A stretch of DNA of 64,000 nt, from NCBI RefSeq assembly GCF_021922925.1, contig NZ_CP040786.1, forward strand, positions 1,736,001 to 1,800,000, in the 5' to 3' direction. This document shows, one piece after another, positions 48,115-57,729 of the stretch. The notes under the pieces are model-generated. The model was not told the DNA's origin. It ran no database searches and saw only the letters and a list, made by a program, of their open reading frames with translations. Made by a program: the position numbers and the translations under genes. This stretch comes from Clavibacter phaseoli. Lineage in GTDB: Bacteria > Actinomycetota > Actinomycetes > Actinomycetales > Microbacteriaceae. Numbering within the stretch: position 1 is the stretch's first letter; each line of letters begins with the position of its first letter.

Positions 48115-48844
48115 GTCGGACGCGCTGCCGCGCATCATCGTCGAGAACGTGCGGAAGTCCTTCCTCCTCCGCCACACGCACTCCATCAAGGAGACGGTCA
48201 TCGCGGCCGTCCGCCGCAAGCCGCTCGCCTCGACCTTCGACGCGCTCGAGGACGTGAGCTTCGAGGTGCGTCCCGGCGAGTCCGTCGCGCTCATGGGCTT
48301 CAACGGATCCGGCAAGTCGACGCTGCTGAAGCTCATCTCGGGCGTCTACCAGCCCGACAGCGGCGAGGTGCTCGCCCGCGGCCGCATCGCCGGCCTGATC
48401 GAGGTGGGCGCGGGCTTCCACCCCGACCTCTCGGGCCGCGAGAACATCTACCTCAACGCCGCGATCCTCGGCATGGAGCAGCACGAGATCGACGCGCGCT
48501 TCGACCAGATCGTCGAGTTCAGCGAGATCGAGAAGTTCATCGACACCGAGGTCAAGCACTACTCCTCGGGCATGTTCCTCCGGCTCGCGTTCTCCGTCGC
48601 GATCCACACCGAGGTCGACATCCTGCTGGTCGACGAGATCCTCTCCGTCGGCGACGAGCCCTTCCAGCGCAAGTGCCTCGCGAAGATCCGCGAGCTGCAC
48701 GACGCCGGCAAGACGCTCGTGGTCGTGAGCCACGACCTCGACATGGTGTCGGACCTCTGCGAGCGCGGGATCCTCATCCAGTCCGGGAAGGTCGCCTTCG
48801 ACGGCCCGTCCAAGGACGCGGTCGAGCGGATGCGCCAGGGCTGA
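48098..48844 (+). CDS. wzt: ABC transporter ATP-binding protein, polysaccharide export (Wzt)
   Basis: A 248-residue ATPase of the Wzt/TagH class. Walker A is GFNGSGKST (67-75), the signature is YSSGM, and Walker B is ILLVDEI with the VGDEPF segment typical of polysaccharide exporters. It lacks the C-terminal carbohydrate-binding domain of long Wzt proteins, so it should not select capped chains. The TTG start is set by GGAGG (48087-48091) seven bases upstream and overlaps the permease gene. It ends before a very strong terminator. Confidence 0.94.
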   Translation: MPRTSESDALPRIIVENVRKSFLLRHTHSIKETVIAAVRRKPLASTFDALEDVSFEVRPGESVALMGFNGSGKSTLLKLISGVYQPDSGEVLARGRIAGLIEVGAGFHPDLSGRENIYLNAAILGMEQHEIDARFDQIVEFSEIEKFIDTEVKHYSSGMFLRLAFSVAIHTEVDILLVDEILSVGDEPFQRKCLAKIRELHDAGKTLVVVSHDLDMVSDLCERGILIQSGKVAFDGPSKDAVERMRQG

Positions 48845-48855
48845 GCCCCACGGCG

Positions 48856-48887
48856 CCGCGCCCTCCCGGGTTCCCGGGAGGGCGCGG
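48856..48887 (+). terminator. 15-bp perfect stem with two-base loop after wzt
   Basis: 48856-48870 pairs perfectly with 48873-48887 around TT. The next promoter's -10 (TACGAT) starts two bases after the hairpin, so this promoter's -35 lies within the terminator. Confidence 0.9.
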
Positions 48888-48888
48888 G

Positions 48889-48894
48889 TACGAT
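48889..48894 (+). promoter_or_regulatory. -10 element of the GT1-type glycosyltransferase gene
   Basis: TACGAT directly after the wzt terminator; start near 48901 and a leader of about 37 bases. Confidence 0.5.
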
Positions 48895-48937
48895 GGTCCT
48901 CCCGCGGGCCGACCCGACACCCGCGCGATGGAGGACC

Positions 48938-50077
48938 GTGACCACCACGCTGCGCGTGATCATCGACCAGCTGACCGGCCCGACGCCCGGCGGCATCGGC
49001 CGTTACGCCGAGGACCTGACGAGCGCGATCGTCGCCACCACGCCGAGCGGGTGCGAGGTCGAGGGGGTCGTCTCCGCGATCACACCCGAGCAGACCGCCG
49101 ACCTCGAGGAGCGGCTGCCCGGCCTCGCCCGCGTCACGCGCGTCCCGCTCCCCCGCCGCGAGCTCTCGCGCGCCTGGCAGCTGGGCCTCCCGACCCCGGG
49201 GACGACCGGCATGGTCCACGCGCCCGGCCTCCTCGCGCCGCTGCGCCGCCACGACCGCGTGAACACGAACGACCAGATCGTCGCCACGATCCACGACGTC
49301 AACGCGTGGACGCACCCCGAGAGCATGACGAGCGCCTCCGTCTCGTGGACGAAGGCCATGGCGAAGCGCGCCCGCAAGCACGCCGACGCCGTGGTCGTGC
49401 CCTCGCACGCGCTGGCCGAGGAGCTCGCGCGCTACGTCGACCTGGGCGACCGGGTGCGGGTGATCGGCGGTGCCGTCAGCCCGCGCATCGCCCTGCCCGA
49501 GGATCCCGACGCCCGCGCGGCCGAGCTCGACCTGCCGGCCGACTACCTGCTCACGGTCGGGAGCCTCGAGCCGCGCAAGGGCGTCCAGGCGCTCGTGCAG
49601 GCGCTGTCGCGGCCCGAGACCGGCGACCTGCCGCTCCTCATCGTCGGCCCGGCCTCGTGGGGCGACGTCGAGCTCGCGCAGGTGGCGGACGAGGCGGGCG
49701 TCGACGCGTCGCGCGTGCGCAGCCTGGGATCCCTCGCCGACGCCGACCTCGCCGTCGCTCTCGACCGCGCCACCGTCTTCGTGCACCCCAGCCTCTCGGA
49801 GGGCTTCGGCCTGCCGGTCGTGGAGGCGCTGTCGTTCGGCACGCCCGTCGTGCACTCGGACGCGCCGGCCCTCCTCGAGGTCGCGGCCGACGCGGGCGTC
49901 GTGGTGCCCCGCGAGGACGCCGACGGCTACCCGCTGCGCCTCGCCGAGGCCATCGGCGGCCTCCTGTCCGACACCGCGGCGCGCGAGCGCCTCGCCGTCG
50001 TCGGCCAGGACCGCGCCCGCGCGTTCAGCTGGCGCGACTCCGGCGAGAAGGTCTGGCAGCTGCACGCCGACCTGTAG
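48938..50077 (+). CDS. glycosyltransferase family 1/4 (GT-B)
   Basis: A 379-residue GT-B enzyme. DQLTGPTPGGIGRYAEDL (acceptor loop), the VVPSHALAEEL linker and LTVGSLEPRKGVQALVQAL open the donor domain; FVHPSLSEGFGLPVVEALSFG has the E-x7-E donor motif. It resembles mannosyl/rhamnosyl transferases of surface glycan clusters, with sugar unknown. GTG 48938 has GGAGG only three bases upstream, unusually tight; no better start exists before the conserved IIDQL. It is the last gene of the polysaccharide block and ends 15 bases from the convergent LCP gene. Confidence 0.88.
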   Translation: MTTTLRVIIDQLTGPTPGGIGRYAEDLTSAIVATTPSGCEVEGVVSAITPEQTADLEERLPGLARVTRVPLPRRELSRAWQLGLPTPGTTGMVHAPGLLAPLRRHDRVNTNDQIVATIHDVNAWTHPESMTSASVSWTKAMAKRARKHADAVVVPSHALAEELARYVDLGDRVRVIGGAVSPRIALPEDPDARAAELDLPADYLLTVGSLEPRKGVQALVQALSRPETGDLPLLIVGPASWGDVELAQVADEAGVDASRVRSLGSLADADLAVALDRATVFVHPSLSEGFGLPVVEALSFGTPVVHSDAPALLEVAADAGVVVPREDADGYPLRLAEAIGGLLSDTAARERLAVVGQDRARAFSWRDSGEKVWQLHADL

Positions 50078-50092
50078 GCCGGACGTCGCGGA

Positions 50093-51442
50093 TCAGCCCG
50101 CCGAGCCGTTCGCGAACTGGTCCTGGATCGCCTGGCGGACGGCCGGGAAGTCGGGCTTCTGCGAGTCGAACCGCGGCGGCACGATCTCGAGGTCGTCGAT
50201 GGGCTGGTCCTTCGTCTTCAGCGCCAGCTGCGTGAAGTAGCCGAGCATGCCGCGCGGGATGTCGGTCTTCACGACCTGCTGGCCGGCCTGGGCGATCGCG
50301 TCGAACTTGGTGAGCACGTTCGCCGGGTCGAACTGCTCCAGCACCGCCTGCTGCACCTCGCGCTGGCGCGACATCCGGTCGTAGTCGGTGGCCTGGTAGC
50401 GGGAGCGCGCGTACCAGAGCGCGTGGTAGCCGTCGAGCTTCTGCTCGCCGGGCTCGATCCACTCGGGGATGGGCACCGGTCGGAACTGCTCGTCGTGGCC
50501 CGAGCCCATGCCGATGCGGCGCTTCACGTCGATGTCGATGCCGCCGAGCGCGTCCACCATGTCGGCGAAGCCCTGCATGTCGATGAGCGCGTAGTACTGG
50601 ATCGTGAGGCCCGTGACCCCCTCGACCGCCTCGCGCATCGCCTCGATGCCGGGCAGGCTCCCCTTCTCCTTCGCGTCGGGGTAGAGGTCCTGCTTGTAGA
50701 CCTCGACCTCCGTGTAGATGGAGTTGAGCATGCAGGCGTCGACGTCGCAGCGCTGGTAGCCGTTCGGGTAGCGCGCCTTCAGGGGCGAGCCGTCGGAGAA
50801 CGGCACCTTCTCCATGTCGCGCGGCAGGCCCACCATGGTGGCGCGCCCGGTGTCGGCGTCGACGCTGACCACGGTGATGCTGTCGGGGCGGAGGCCGGCC
50901 CGGTCGCTGCCCGCGTCGCCGCCGAGCAGCATGATGTTGTACCGGCCGTCGACGGGCGCCTCGGTGGCGTAGTCGCCGAAGATCCCGCCGAGGGCGCCGC
51001 GGCCGACGCCGACGAGGTAGGCGGCGTAGCCCGCGGATCCGGCGGTGCCGACCATGAGCAGCACCGACAGCGCCGCGATGATCGGCCGGGCCCGGGGCGC
51101 GACGCGGATGATGCGCGCGAGGCGCAGCGTGTCGAGCGCGAGCACGACCCACAGGACGGCGTAGGCCGCGAGCAGCGCCTGCGCGACGACGAGCAGCCAC
51201 TCCTGGGACACGATCTGGATGAGCGCGCCGCGGGCGAAGAGCGCGAACCCGCCGACGACGATGACGAGCGCCCACACCGCGAGCGTGGAGGCGAGGCCGA
51301 CGCGGCCGAGGCGGCGGTTCCCGGCGAGGACCTGGGCGGATCCGGGGATGAGGACGTTCAGCACCACGAGCCACCAGGCCCGGGTGGTCATGATGCGCGG
51401 CGACCGGCTGTCCGGGTGCCGGATGGGCTGGGTCAGGCTCAC
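50093..51442 (-). CDS. LytR-CpsA-Psr (LCP) family glycopolymer transferase
   Basis: A 449-residue membrane enzyme transferring lipid-linked polymers to peptidoglycan. Four N-terminal hydrophobic helices (to about residue 145) precede the external LCP domain: [32 protein letters not shown], and [20 protein letters not shown] with the Arg/Asp residues that bind pyrophosphate lipid and Mg. This is the natural candidate to attach the polymer made by the upstream block, as Lcp1 attaches arabinogalactan in mycobacteria. GTG 51442 overlaps the purE stop (GTGA). Confidence 0.93.
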   Translation of the reverse strand: MSLTQPIRHPDSRSPRIMTTRAWWLVVLNVLIPGSAQVLAGNRRLGRVGLASTLAVWALVIVVGGFALFARGALIQIVSQEWLLVVAQALLAAYAVLWVVLALDTLRLARIIRVAPRARPIIAALSVLLMVGTAGSAGYAAYLVGVGRGALGGIFGDYATEAPVDGRYNIMLLGGDAGSDRAGLRPDSITVVSVDADTGRATMVGLPRDMEKVPFSDGSPLKARYPNGYQRCDVDACMLNSIYTEVEVYKQDLYPDAKEKGSLPGIEAMREAVEGVTGLTIQYYALIDMQGFADMVDALGGIDIDVKRRIGMGSGHDEQFRPVPIPEWIEPGEQKLDGYHALWYARSRYQATDYDRMSRQREVQQAVLEQFDPANVLTKFDAIAQAGQQVVKTDIPRGMLGYFTQLALKTKDQPIDDLEIVPPRFDSQKPDFPAVRQAIQDQFANGSAG

Positions 51443-51963
51443 GCGCGCGACGAGACCTTCTGCTGCAGCGCGGCGTTCTTCCGCTCCACGAGCTCGGCGA
51501 GCTCGGCGCGGTGGCGGGCGAGGGCGCCCGCGATGCGGTCGTCGGAGGTGGAGAGGATGCGCGCGGCGAGGAGCCCCGCGTTCTCCGCGCCGCCGATGGA
51601 GACGGTGGCCACGGGCACGCCCGCGGGCATCTGCACGATCGACAGCAGGGAGTCCATGCCGTCGAGGGTCGCGAGGGGCACGGGCACGCCGATGACGGGC
51701 AGGGTCGTGACGGAGGCGATCATGCCGGGGAGGTGCGCGGCTCCGCCGGCGCCGGCGACGATGACGCGGATCCCCCGCTCGCGCGCGGTCTGCCCGTACG
51801 CGATCATGCGCTCGGGCGTGCGGTGCGCGGACAGCACCTCGACCTCGTGGGCGATGCCGAGGGCGTCGAGCGCGAGGGACGCCTTCTCCATCACGTTCCA
51901 GTCGGAGTCGGAGCCCATGACGAGGCCGACGAGTGCAGGGGTGTCGGGATTCACGGGCTCCAT
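51439..51963 (-). CDS. purE: N5-carboxyaminoimidazole ribonucleotide mutase
   Basis: A 174-residue purine-synthesis enzyme converting N5-CAIR to CAIR. GSDSDW near the N-terminus, SAHRTPERM with the catalytic His, and the GGAAHLPGM loop are intact (class I PurE). It comes after purK in the same direction, separated by 138 bases of non-coding sequence, and its stop overlaps the LCP start. ATG 51963 gives the usual length. Confidence 0.96.
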   Translation of the reverse strand: MEPVNPDTPALVGLVMGSDSDWNVMEKASLALDALGIAHEVEVLSAHRTPERMIAYGQTARERGIRVIVAGAGGAAHLPGMIASVTTLPVIGVPVPLATLDGMDSLLSIVQMPAGVPVATVSIGGAENAGLLAARILSTSDDRIAGALARHRAELAELVERKNAALQQKVSSRA

Positions 51964-52101
51964 GCTAGGTGCCGGATACCCGCCGCCCGCCCGCGCCACG
52001 CAGCCCGAGCCCGGCCGATCCGCGTCGGGCGGCCGCGCCCCCGCGGGATCCGGCGGGCGCCCCCGCGGAGGAGACCGCGCGGCCGTCCGCCGGATCGCCG
52101 G

Positions 52102-53229
52102 TCAGCCCCGGAAGAACGCCGCGGCCGCGCGCGCCCGGTAGGCGGTCTCGTCGAGCTCGTCGCCCACGACCGTGACGTGCCCGACCTTGCGGCCGGGCCG
52201 CGGCTCCTTGCCGTAGAAGTGGAAGCGCGCCTCCGGCTGGTCGGCGAGCGCCTGCGGGTAGCGGTCGGCGACGGTGCCGGACTCCGGCCCGCCGAGGACG
52301 TTGATCATGACGGACCACGGCGCGAGCGGCCGGGTGGATCCGAGCGGCAGGTCGAGCACCGCGCGCAGGTGCTGCTCGAACTGGCCGGTGACCGCGCCGT
52401 CCATCGACCAGTGGCCCGTGTTGTGCGGGCGCATGGCCAGCTCGTTGACGAGCAGGCGCCCGTCGACGGTCTCGAACAGCTCGACCGCGAGCACGCCGGT
52501 GACCCCGAGCCCCTCGGCGATCCCGCGCGCCATCTCCTCCGCGGCCTCACGCAGGCGGACGCTCGCGCCGTGCGCGGGCGCGATGACCTCCGCGCACACG
52601 CCGTCCCGCTGGATCGACTCGACGACGGGCCACGCCGCGATGTCGCCCGAGGGCCGGCGGGCGACGGACTGCGCGAGCTCCCGCGCGTAGTCCACCAGCT
52701 CCTCGGCCAGCAGCGCGTCCCCGGCGCCGAGCGCGGCGAACCAGTCGTCGGCCTCGTCGGCGGAGCGCACGACCCGCACGCCCTTGCCGTCGTAGCCGCC
52801 GCGCGGCGTCTTCACGACGGCGACGCCGCCGTTGTCGGCGAGGAAGGCGGCGAGCGCGTCCCGGTCGGCGACGCGCGCCCACACGGGCACCGGGACGCCC
52901 AGCTGCTCGAGCCGCTCGCGCATGAGGAGCTTGTCCTGGGCGACGAGCAGGGCGTCCGGTCCCGGGTGCACGGTGACGCCCTCGGCGACGAGCGCGCGCA
53001 GGACGTGCTGCGGCACGTGCTCGTGGTCGAACGTGATCACGTCCACGTCGCGCGCGAAGGCGCGGACCGCGTCCAGGTCGCGGTAGTCCCCGACCGCGGT
53101 GGCGGCCAGCCCCGCGGACATGCCGTCGGCCTCGGCGAGCACGCGGATCCCGATGCCGAGCTCCACGGCGGGCGCGATCATCATCCGGGCGAGCTGGCCG
53201 CCTCCGACGACTCCGACGGTGGGCGTCAT
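52102..53229 (-). CDS. purK: 5-(carboxyamino)imidazole ribonucleotide synthase
   Basis: A 375-residue ATP-grasp enzyme that carboxylates AIR with bicarbonate. VGVVGGGQLARMM is the N-terminal signature; VVKTPRGGYDGKGV is the ATP loop; LVNELAMRPHNTGHWSMDGA is the conserved C-terminal substrate site. The ATG at 53229 has a strong AGGAGGAGGA. It acts just before PurE. The 138-base gap 51964-52101 between it and purE holds only GC-rich sequence with short palindromes. Confidence 0.97.
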   Translation of the reverse strand: MTPTVGVVGGGQLARMMIAPAVELGIGIRVLAEADGMSAGLAATAVGDYRDLDAVRAFARDVDVITFDHEHVPQHVLRALVAEGVTVHPGPDALLVAQDKLLMRERLEQLGVPVPVWARVADRDALAAFLADNGGVAVVKTPRGGYDGKGVRVVRSADEADDWFAALGAGDALLAEELVDYARELAQSVARRPSGDIAAWPVVESIQRDGVCAEVIAPAHGASVRLREAAEEMARGIAEGLGVTGVLAVELFETVDGRLLVNELAMRPHNTGHWSMDGAVTGQFEQHLRAVLDLPLGSTRPLAPWSVMINVLGGPESGTVADRYPQALADQPEARFHFYGKEPRPGRKVGHVTVVGDELDETAYRARAAAAFFRG

Positions 53230-53308
53230 GGTGTCCTCCTCCTGCAGGTGGTGGGCCCGTGGGCGCCTGCGGGCGGCCTCGGGACGGTCGGTGGGCGGGA
53301 CCAGCCGA

Positions 53309-53314
53309 TATCAT
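53309..53314 (+). promoter_or_regulatory. -10 element of the second GtrA gene
   Basis: TATCAT in the divergent purK-GtrA region; leader of about 44 bases. Confidence 0.45.
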
Positions 53315-53364
53315 CGTGCGGCACGCCACCCGCCATCCTCCCCCATCCAGGACGGACCCCGCCC

Positions 53365-53868
53365 ATGTCCCCCCGTCGCTCCCTCGCCTCGCTCGGCGTG
53401 CAGATCGCGCAGTTCGGGCTCGTCGGCGGCCTGGGCTTCCTGGTCGACCTCGCGGTCTTCAACCTGCTGCGCGCGACGGTCCTCCACCCCGACGCCGTCG
53501 AGGCCGGCCCGTTGCTCGCCAAGGTCGCGTCCACCGTCGTCGCCATCGCCGTCAACTGGGTGGGCAACCGCTACTGGACCTTCGGCAAGCAGCGCACCAC
53601 GCGCCGCGGCCGGGAGGCGCTCGAGTTCCTCGCGGTGAGCCTCGTCGGCATGGTCATCGGGCTCGCGTGCCTCTACGTCTCGCACTACGCGCTGGGCCTC
53701 ACGTCGCCGCTGGCCGACAACGTCTCCGCCAACGTCATCGGCCTGGGGCTCGGATCCGCGGTGCGCTTCGTGCTCTACCGCCAGTGGGTCTACTCCCCCG
53801 CCCGCCGCCACGCGGCACCGCAGGCGCCCGCGCAGAACGAGGGCGCCGACCGGGTCACCGTCCCCTAG
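53365..53868 (+). CDS. GtrA family membrane protein (second)
   Basis: A 167-residue protein with four hydrophobic helices: FGLVGGLGFLVDLAVFNLL, a VVAIAVNWVGNRYWTFG helix with the family's N-x-x-x-x-R-Y/F-x-F core, and two more, ending SAVRFVLYRQWVY. It is divergent from purK as in M. tuberculosis (Rv3277 beside Rv3276c), so it belongs to the conserved backbone rather than the polysaccharide block. ATG 53365 has only a weak Shine-Dalgarno. Confidence 0.88.
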   Translation: MSPRRSLASLGVQIAQFGLVGGLGFLVDLAVFNLLRATVLHPDAVEAGPLLAKVASTVVAIAVNWVGNRYWTFGKQRTTRRGREALEFLAVSLVGMVIGLACLYVSHYALGLTSPLADNVSANVIGLGLGSAVRFVLYRQWVYSPARRHAAPQAPAQNEGADRVTVP

Positions 53869-53910
53869 AGGCGTCCGGCTGCACGGGGTCGCTCGGCGGG
53901 ACGGACCCGG

Positions 53911-54705
53911 TCAGCCGCGCTGCCAGGGCTGCGTGTCGTCCGGCCACACGGCCCGGGGCTCGTCCTGCTGCCGCCAGGCCGGATCGCCGGGCCGCCCCCG
54001 GCGCGACTCCTCCTGCCGGCGGCGCTCGGCCACCATGTTCGCGTTCTCCTCCATGAGGTCCTGCAGCGCCTGGACGACGAGCACCGCGGACGGCACGTCC
54101 CGGAGCACGACGGGCGACTCGAGGCCGGCGTTGATGGTGACGTGGCCGCTGCGGTGCAGGTGCTGCAGCGGGCCGCGGCGGAGGGTCACGTCGTACCCGC
54201 GCGAGTGCAGGAGCTCCTGCCGGGTGCGCACGAAGAAGCCGTGCGAGACGATGAGGCGCCGGGTCGTCACCGTGTAGCGGCGGTTGAGCCAGACCAGCAC
54301 GGGCAGCAGGGTGACGAAGACCGCGACGCCGGCGAGCGACACCAGCAGCAGCGCGTTCTCCCACGGCTCCGGGAACCAGGCGCCGAAGTACCCGCCCGTG
54401 AGGCAGATCGCGAGGAGCAGCAGCACCGGCAGGGTCAACGCCCGGCCGTGCGGGCGGAGGCGGACGAGGACGCGCTCGGGGTCGGCGGCGACCATCTGCT
54501 GCGGCGGGGCCGCGGGCGGGGCCGCGGGGCGACCGAGGCGCGGATCCACGTCGTGCGACGAGGTCAGGCGACCGGCTTCGTCCTCGGCGACGCGGCGGCG
54601 CTCCTCCTTCTCGGCCCTGCGGCGGGCCCGGCGTCCGCCGCGGACGGGGAGCGCCCGCCCGCCCTCTCCGGGTGCGTACCGCTGCGTGTCACCCGTGTGC
54701 GCCAT
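53911..54705 (-). CDS. bacterial PH domain-containing membrane protein
   Basis: A 264-residue protein with a charged, Pro-rich N-terminus (1-75), two hydrophobic helices (about 90-108 and 118-142), and a bPH_2 domain (about 143-230: RYTVTTRRLIVSHGFFVRTRQELL, LRDVPSAVLVVQAL). C-terminus is polar. Homologues sit next to birA in actinobacteria (Rv3278c). It starts three bases after the birA stop, so the two are co-transcribed; TATCAA six bases upstream may also allow its own start. Function unknown. Confidence 0.87.
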   Translation of the reverse strand: MAHTGDTQRYAPGEGGRALPVRGGRRARRRAEKEERRRVAEDEAGRLTSSHDVDPRLGRPAAPPAAPPQQMVAADPERVLVRLRPHGRALTLPVLLLLAICLTGGYFGAWFPEPWENALLLVSLAGVAVFVTLLPVLVWLNRRYTVTTRRLIVSHGFFVRTRQELLHSRGYDVTLRRGPLQHLHRSGHVTINAGLESPVVLRDVPSAVLVVQALQDLMEENANMVAERRRQEESRRGRPGDPAWRQQDEPRAVWPDDTQPWQRG

Positions 54706-54708
54706 GCC

Positions 54709-55491
54709 TCATTGATACCGCAGATGCGTCACGTCCCCGGCGGCGACAGACGTCACGGCCGGATCCCCGGCGGACTCGACGGTGAGCCGCCCGTCGTCGT
54801 CGACCCCGGTCGCGCGCCCGCGGAGCTCGCCGCCGCCCGGCAGCTCGACGCGGACGTCGCGGCCGATGGTGGCGCACGTGCGGGTCAGCTCGTCGACGAG
54901 CCCCGCGGCGCGCGCGTCGCCGTCGGCGGCCGTCCAGGCCAGGTAGCGGGCGCGGAACGCCGCGAGGTAGGCGGCCAGGATCGCGTCCACGTCCGGATCC
55001 GGCACGCCCGCCAGGCGCAGGGACGTGGAGGTCGGCGTCGGCAGCTCGGCCTCCTCCAGCGTGAGGTTGAGGCCCGTGCCGACGAGCATGCGCCCGGGCG
55101 CGATGAGCTCACCGAGGATCCCGGAGACCTTCCGCCCGTCCACGTGCACGTCGTTCGGCCACTTGAGCGTGACCTCGGCAGGCTCCGGCACGACGTCGCG
55201 CAGGGTCGCGACGAGCGCGAGCCCGGCGACGAGCGGCAGCCAACCGGGATCGAGGTCCGCGCGCCCCGGGACGCAGAGCACGCTGACCGCGAGGGTGCGC
55301 CCGGGCGGCGCCACCCAGACGCGGCCGCGGCGGCCGCGCCCGGCCGTCTGGTCGAGCGTGAGCACGACGGATCCGTCGGGCCACCCGGCCGGATCCGCCG
55401 ACGACCGACGGGAGAGCTCGTCGTTCGTGGATCCCGCGGAGTCGAGGGCGACGAGGCGCGGGGCGGCGAGGCGGCTGAGCGGGAGGTCCAT
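54709..55491 (-). CDS. birA: biotin--[acetyl-CoA-carboxylase] ligase
   Basis: A 260-residue group I biotin protein ligase without the N-terminal DNA-binding domain. DSAGSTNDEL, the biotinyl-AMP loop GRGRRGR and KWPNDVHVDGRKVSGIL are intact, as is the small C-terminal domain. It loads biotin on the alpha subunit at 63653 and lies divergent from the carboxylase beta gene, a functional pairing. The ATG has TACGGT six bases upstream and no Shine-Dalgarno. Confidence 0.95.
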   Translation of the reverse strand: MDLPLSRLAAPRLVALDSAGSTNDELSRRSSADPAGWPDGSVVLTLDQTAGRGRRGRVWVAPPGRTLAVSVLCVPGRADLDPGWLPLVAGLALVATLRDVVPEPAEVTLKWPNDVHVDGRKVSGILGELIAPGRMLVGTGLNLTLEEAELPTPTSTSLRLAGVPDPDVDAILAAYLAAFRARYLAWTAADGDARAAGLVDELTRTCATIGRDVRVELPGGGELRGRATGVDDDGRLTVESAGDPAVTSVAAGDVTHLRYQ

Positions 55492-55497
55492 GACGTC

Positions 55498-55503
55498 ACC
55501 GTA
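55498..55503 (-). promoter_or_regulatory. -10 element of birA (leaderless type)
   Basis: TACGGT on the minus strand with six bases to the birA ATG. Confidence 0.55.
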
Positions 55504-55585
55504 CCGAGCGGATCAGGAGGACACCGCACCCCGGATGCGCCGTGTTCTGTGCGTGGTCTACAAGGGCCGGGCCCATGCCCGCCGG

Positions 55586-55591
55586 TACAGT
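55586..55591 (+). promoter_or_regulatory. -10 element of accD-accE (leaderless type)
   Basis: TACAGT with seven bases to the accD GTG at 55599. Confidence 0.6.
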
Positions 55592-55598
55592 GAGGCGG

Positions 55599-57212
55599 GT
55601 GACTGCACACGAGCCAGACGAGGACGCCGGCGCCCCGGACATGTACACGACCGCAGGCAAGCTCGCCGACCTGAAGCGGCGCTACCACGAGGCCGTCACC
55701 GCGAGCGGCGAGGCCGCCATCGAGAAGCAGCACGCGCGCGGCAAGATGACCGCCCGCGAGCGCATCGACCAGCTGCTCGACCACGGGTCGTTCGTCGAGC
55801 TCGACGAGTTCGTCCGCCACCGCACGCACGCGTTCGGCATGGACGCCAAGCGGCCCTACGGCGACTCGGTCGTCACGGGCACGGGCACCATCAACGGGCG
55901 CCAGGTCGCCGTGTACTCGCAGGACTTCACGATCTTCGGCGGATCCCTCGGCGAGGTCGCGGGCGAGAAGATCATCAAGGTCATGGAGCTCGCCATCAAG
56001 ACGGGCGTGCCCATCATCGGCATCCTCGACTCGGGCGGCGCCCGCATCCAGGAGGGCGTGGTCGCGCTCGGCAAGTACGGCGAGATCTTCCGCCTCAACA
56101 CGCGCGCGTCGGGCGTGATCCCGCAGATCTCGCTCATCATGGGCCCGGCCGCGGGCGGCGCCGTCTACTCCCCCGCGCTCACCGACTTCGTGATCATGGT
56201 CGACAAGACCAGCCACATGTTCGTCACCGGCCCCGACGTCATCAAGACCGTCACGGGCGAGGAGGTCGGCTTCGAGGAGCTGGGCGGCGCGCTCACCCAC
56301 AACAAGGTCTCGGGCGTCGCGCACTACCTCGCGAGCGACGAGGACGACGCGCTCGACTACGCGCGCACGCTCCTCGGCTTCCTGCCGGACAACAACCTGG
56401 CCGAGCTGCCGGAGTTCCCGCGCACGGTGGACCTCGAGATGACGGCGCGCGACCTCGAGCTCGACACGATCATCCCGGACAGCCCGAACCAGCCGTACGA
56501 CATGAAGACGATCATCGAGCTCGTCGTCGACGACGGGGAGTTCCTCGAGACGCAGCCGCTGTTCGCCCCGAACATCATCGTCGGGTTCGCGCGCGTCGAG
56601 GGCCGCTCCGTCGGCATCGTCGCCAACCAGCCGAACGCGATGGCCGGCACGCTCAACATCGAGGCGGGCGAGAAGGCCAGCCGCTTCGTGCGGTTCTGCG
56701 ACGCGTTCTCCATCCCGATCCTGACGCTCGTCGACGTGCCGGGGTACCTGCCCGGCACCGAGCAGGAGTGGACGGGCGTCATCCGCCGCGGCGCGAAGCT
56801 GCTGTACGCGTACGCGGAGGCGACCGTGCCGCTCGTGACGGTCATCACGCGGAAGGCGTACGGCGGCGCCTACATCGTCATGGGATCCAAGCAGCTGGGC
56901 GCCGACATCAACCTCGCGTGGCCGACGGCCGAGATCGCGGTGATGGGCGGGCAGGGCGCCGTGAACATCCTCTACCGCGGCGAGATCAAGGGCGCGGAGC
57001 AGGCCGGCGAGGACGTGGCGGCGGTCCGCACCCGGCTCGCGAACGAGTACACGTACAACGTCGCGAGCCCGTTCCTCGCAGCGGAGCGCGGGGAGCTCGA
57101 CAACGTCATCCAGCCGGCCGCCACGCGCGCGTCGGTCGTCAAGGCGCTGCGGGCGCTGCGCACGAAGCGCGCGAGCCTGCCGCCCAAGAAGCACGGGAAC
57201 ATCCCGCTGTGA
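55599..57212 (+). CDS. accD5: acyl-CoA (propionyl-CoA) carboxylase beta subunit
   Basis: A 537-residue carboxyltransferase subunit that moves CO2 from carboxybiotin to acetyl- or propionyl-Co[25 protein letters not shown] and the [15 protein letters not shown] active-site stretch are typical; both crotonase-like halves are present. It works with the epsilon subunit that follows and the alpha subunit at 63653, and is the equivalent of mycobacterial AccD5. GTG 55599 fits the -10 spacing; a longer ATG-less N-terminus upstream is rejected. Stop overlaps the epsilon start (GTGA). Confidence 0.95.
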   Translation: MTAHEPDEDAGAPDMYTTAGKLADLKRRYHEAVTASGEAAIEKQHARGKMTARERIDQLLDHGSFVELDEFVRHRTHAFGMDAKRPYGDSVVTGTGTINGRQVAVYSQDFTIFGGSLGEVAGEKIIKVMELAIKTGVPIIGILDSGGARIQEGVVALGKYGEIFRLNTRASGVIPQISLIMGPAAGGAVYSPALTDFVIMVDKTSHMFVTGPDVIKTVTGEEVGFEELGGALTHNKVSGVAHYLASDEDDALDYARTLLGFLPDNNLAELPEFPRTVDLEMTARDLELDTIIPDSPNQPYDMKTIIELVVDDGEFLETQPLFAPNIIVGFARVEGRSVGIVANQPNAMAGTLNIEAGEKASRFVRFCDAFSIPILTLVDVPGYLPGTEQEWTGVIRRGAKLLYAYAEATVPLVTVITRKAYGGAYIVMGSKQLGADINLAWPTAEIAVMGGQGAVNILYRGEIKGAEQAGEDVAAVRTRLANEYTYNVASPFLAAERGELDNVIQPAATRASVVKALRALRTKRASLPPKKHGNIPL

Positions 57213-57442
57213 GCGACGACCGCGGATCGGCGGACGCCGCGCTCGGCGGCTTCCGCGTCCTCGGCGGCTCCCCCACCGAGGAGGAGCTCGCCGCGGCGAC
57301 GGCGGTCATCGCCGCGCTGGCCGCAGAGCCTGCCGCCGAGCAGCCCGTGCGCCGCGCTCCCGACGCGTGGCAGCGCTCGCAGCGCGGCGTCCGCGGCACC
57401 CTGGTGCCGGGTCACGGTCGCTGGCGCGGCTTCTCGGGCTGA
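57209..57442 (+). CDS. accE: acyl-CoA carboxylase epsilon subunit
   Basis: A 77-residue small subunit. [23 protein letters not shown] is the family helix that binds the beta subunit, and the C-terminus has the basic Trp-containing segment SQRGVRG...RWRGF. It stabilises the actinobacterial alpha-beta complex. It is translated by coupling from accD5. It ends before a pair of convergent-gene hairpins. Confidence 0.92.
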   Translation: MSDDRGSADAALGGFRVLGGSPTEEELAAATAVIAALAAEPAAEQPVRRAPDAWQRSQRGVRGTLVPGHGRWRGFSG

Positions 57443-57611
57443 CGCCCCGCGAGGCCGCACGGGAGCGTCCACCCGGGGCCGTGTCCTCGCAAATGACGAC
57501 TTGGCCGGTCCCTCCCGCTGCGTGAGACTCGTCGTGCTGGGGGGCCCGCATCGCGGGTCAGTCAACACGGCGTCGTCCATCTGTGGTGAGCAGACGACGC
57601 CGGGGGGCGGA

Positions 57612-57690
57612 TCATCCCGATGCTCGGGTCATCGGGATGACCGGAGAGGCGCGGGGGCGGACGGTGCAGGCACCGGCCCCCGCGCCTCTC
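57612..57690. terminator. two successive hairpins between accE and the kinase-like gene
   Basis: First hairpin: 11-bp perfect stem 57612-57622 with 57630-57640, seven-base loop. Second: 15-bp perfect stem 57644-57658 with 57676-57690, whose loop itself contains GGTGC/GCACC. They lie in a 287-base gap (57443-57729) that otherwise shows no gene, and serve convergent transcription. Confidence 0.8.
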
Positions 57691-57729
57691 AGCACCACCG
57701 CCCGCCCGTGCCGTCAGCCTCCGGACCGC

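Noticed and set aside
57443..57729. Small ORFs between accE and the kinase-like gene
   Set aside because: The frames cross two strong terminator hairpins and lack starts with ribosome sites or -10 boxes.
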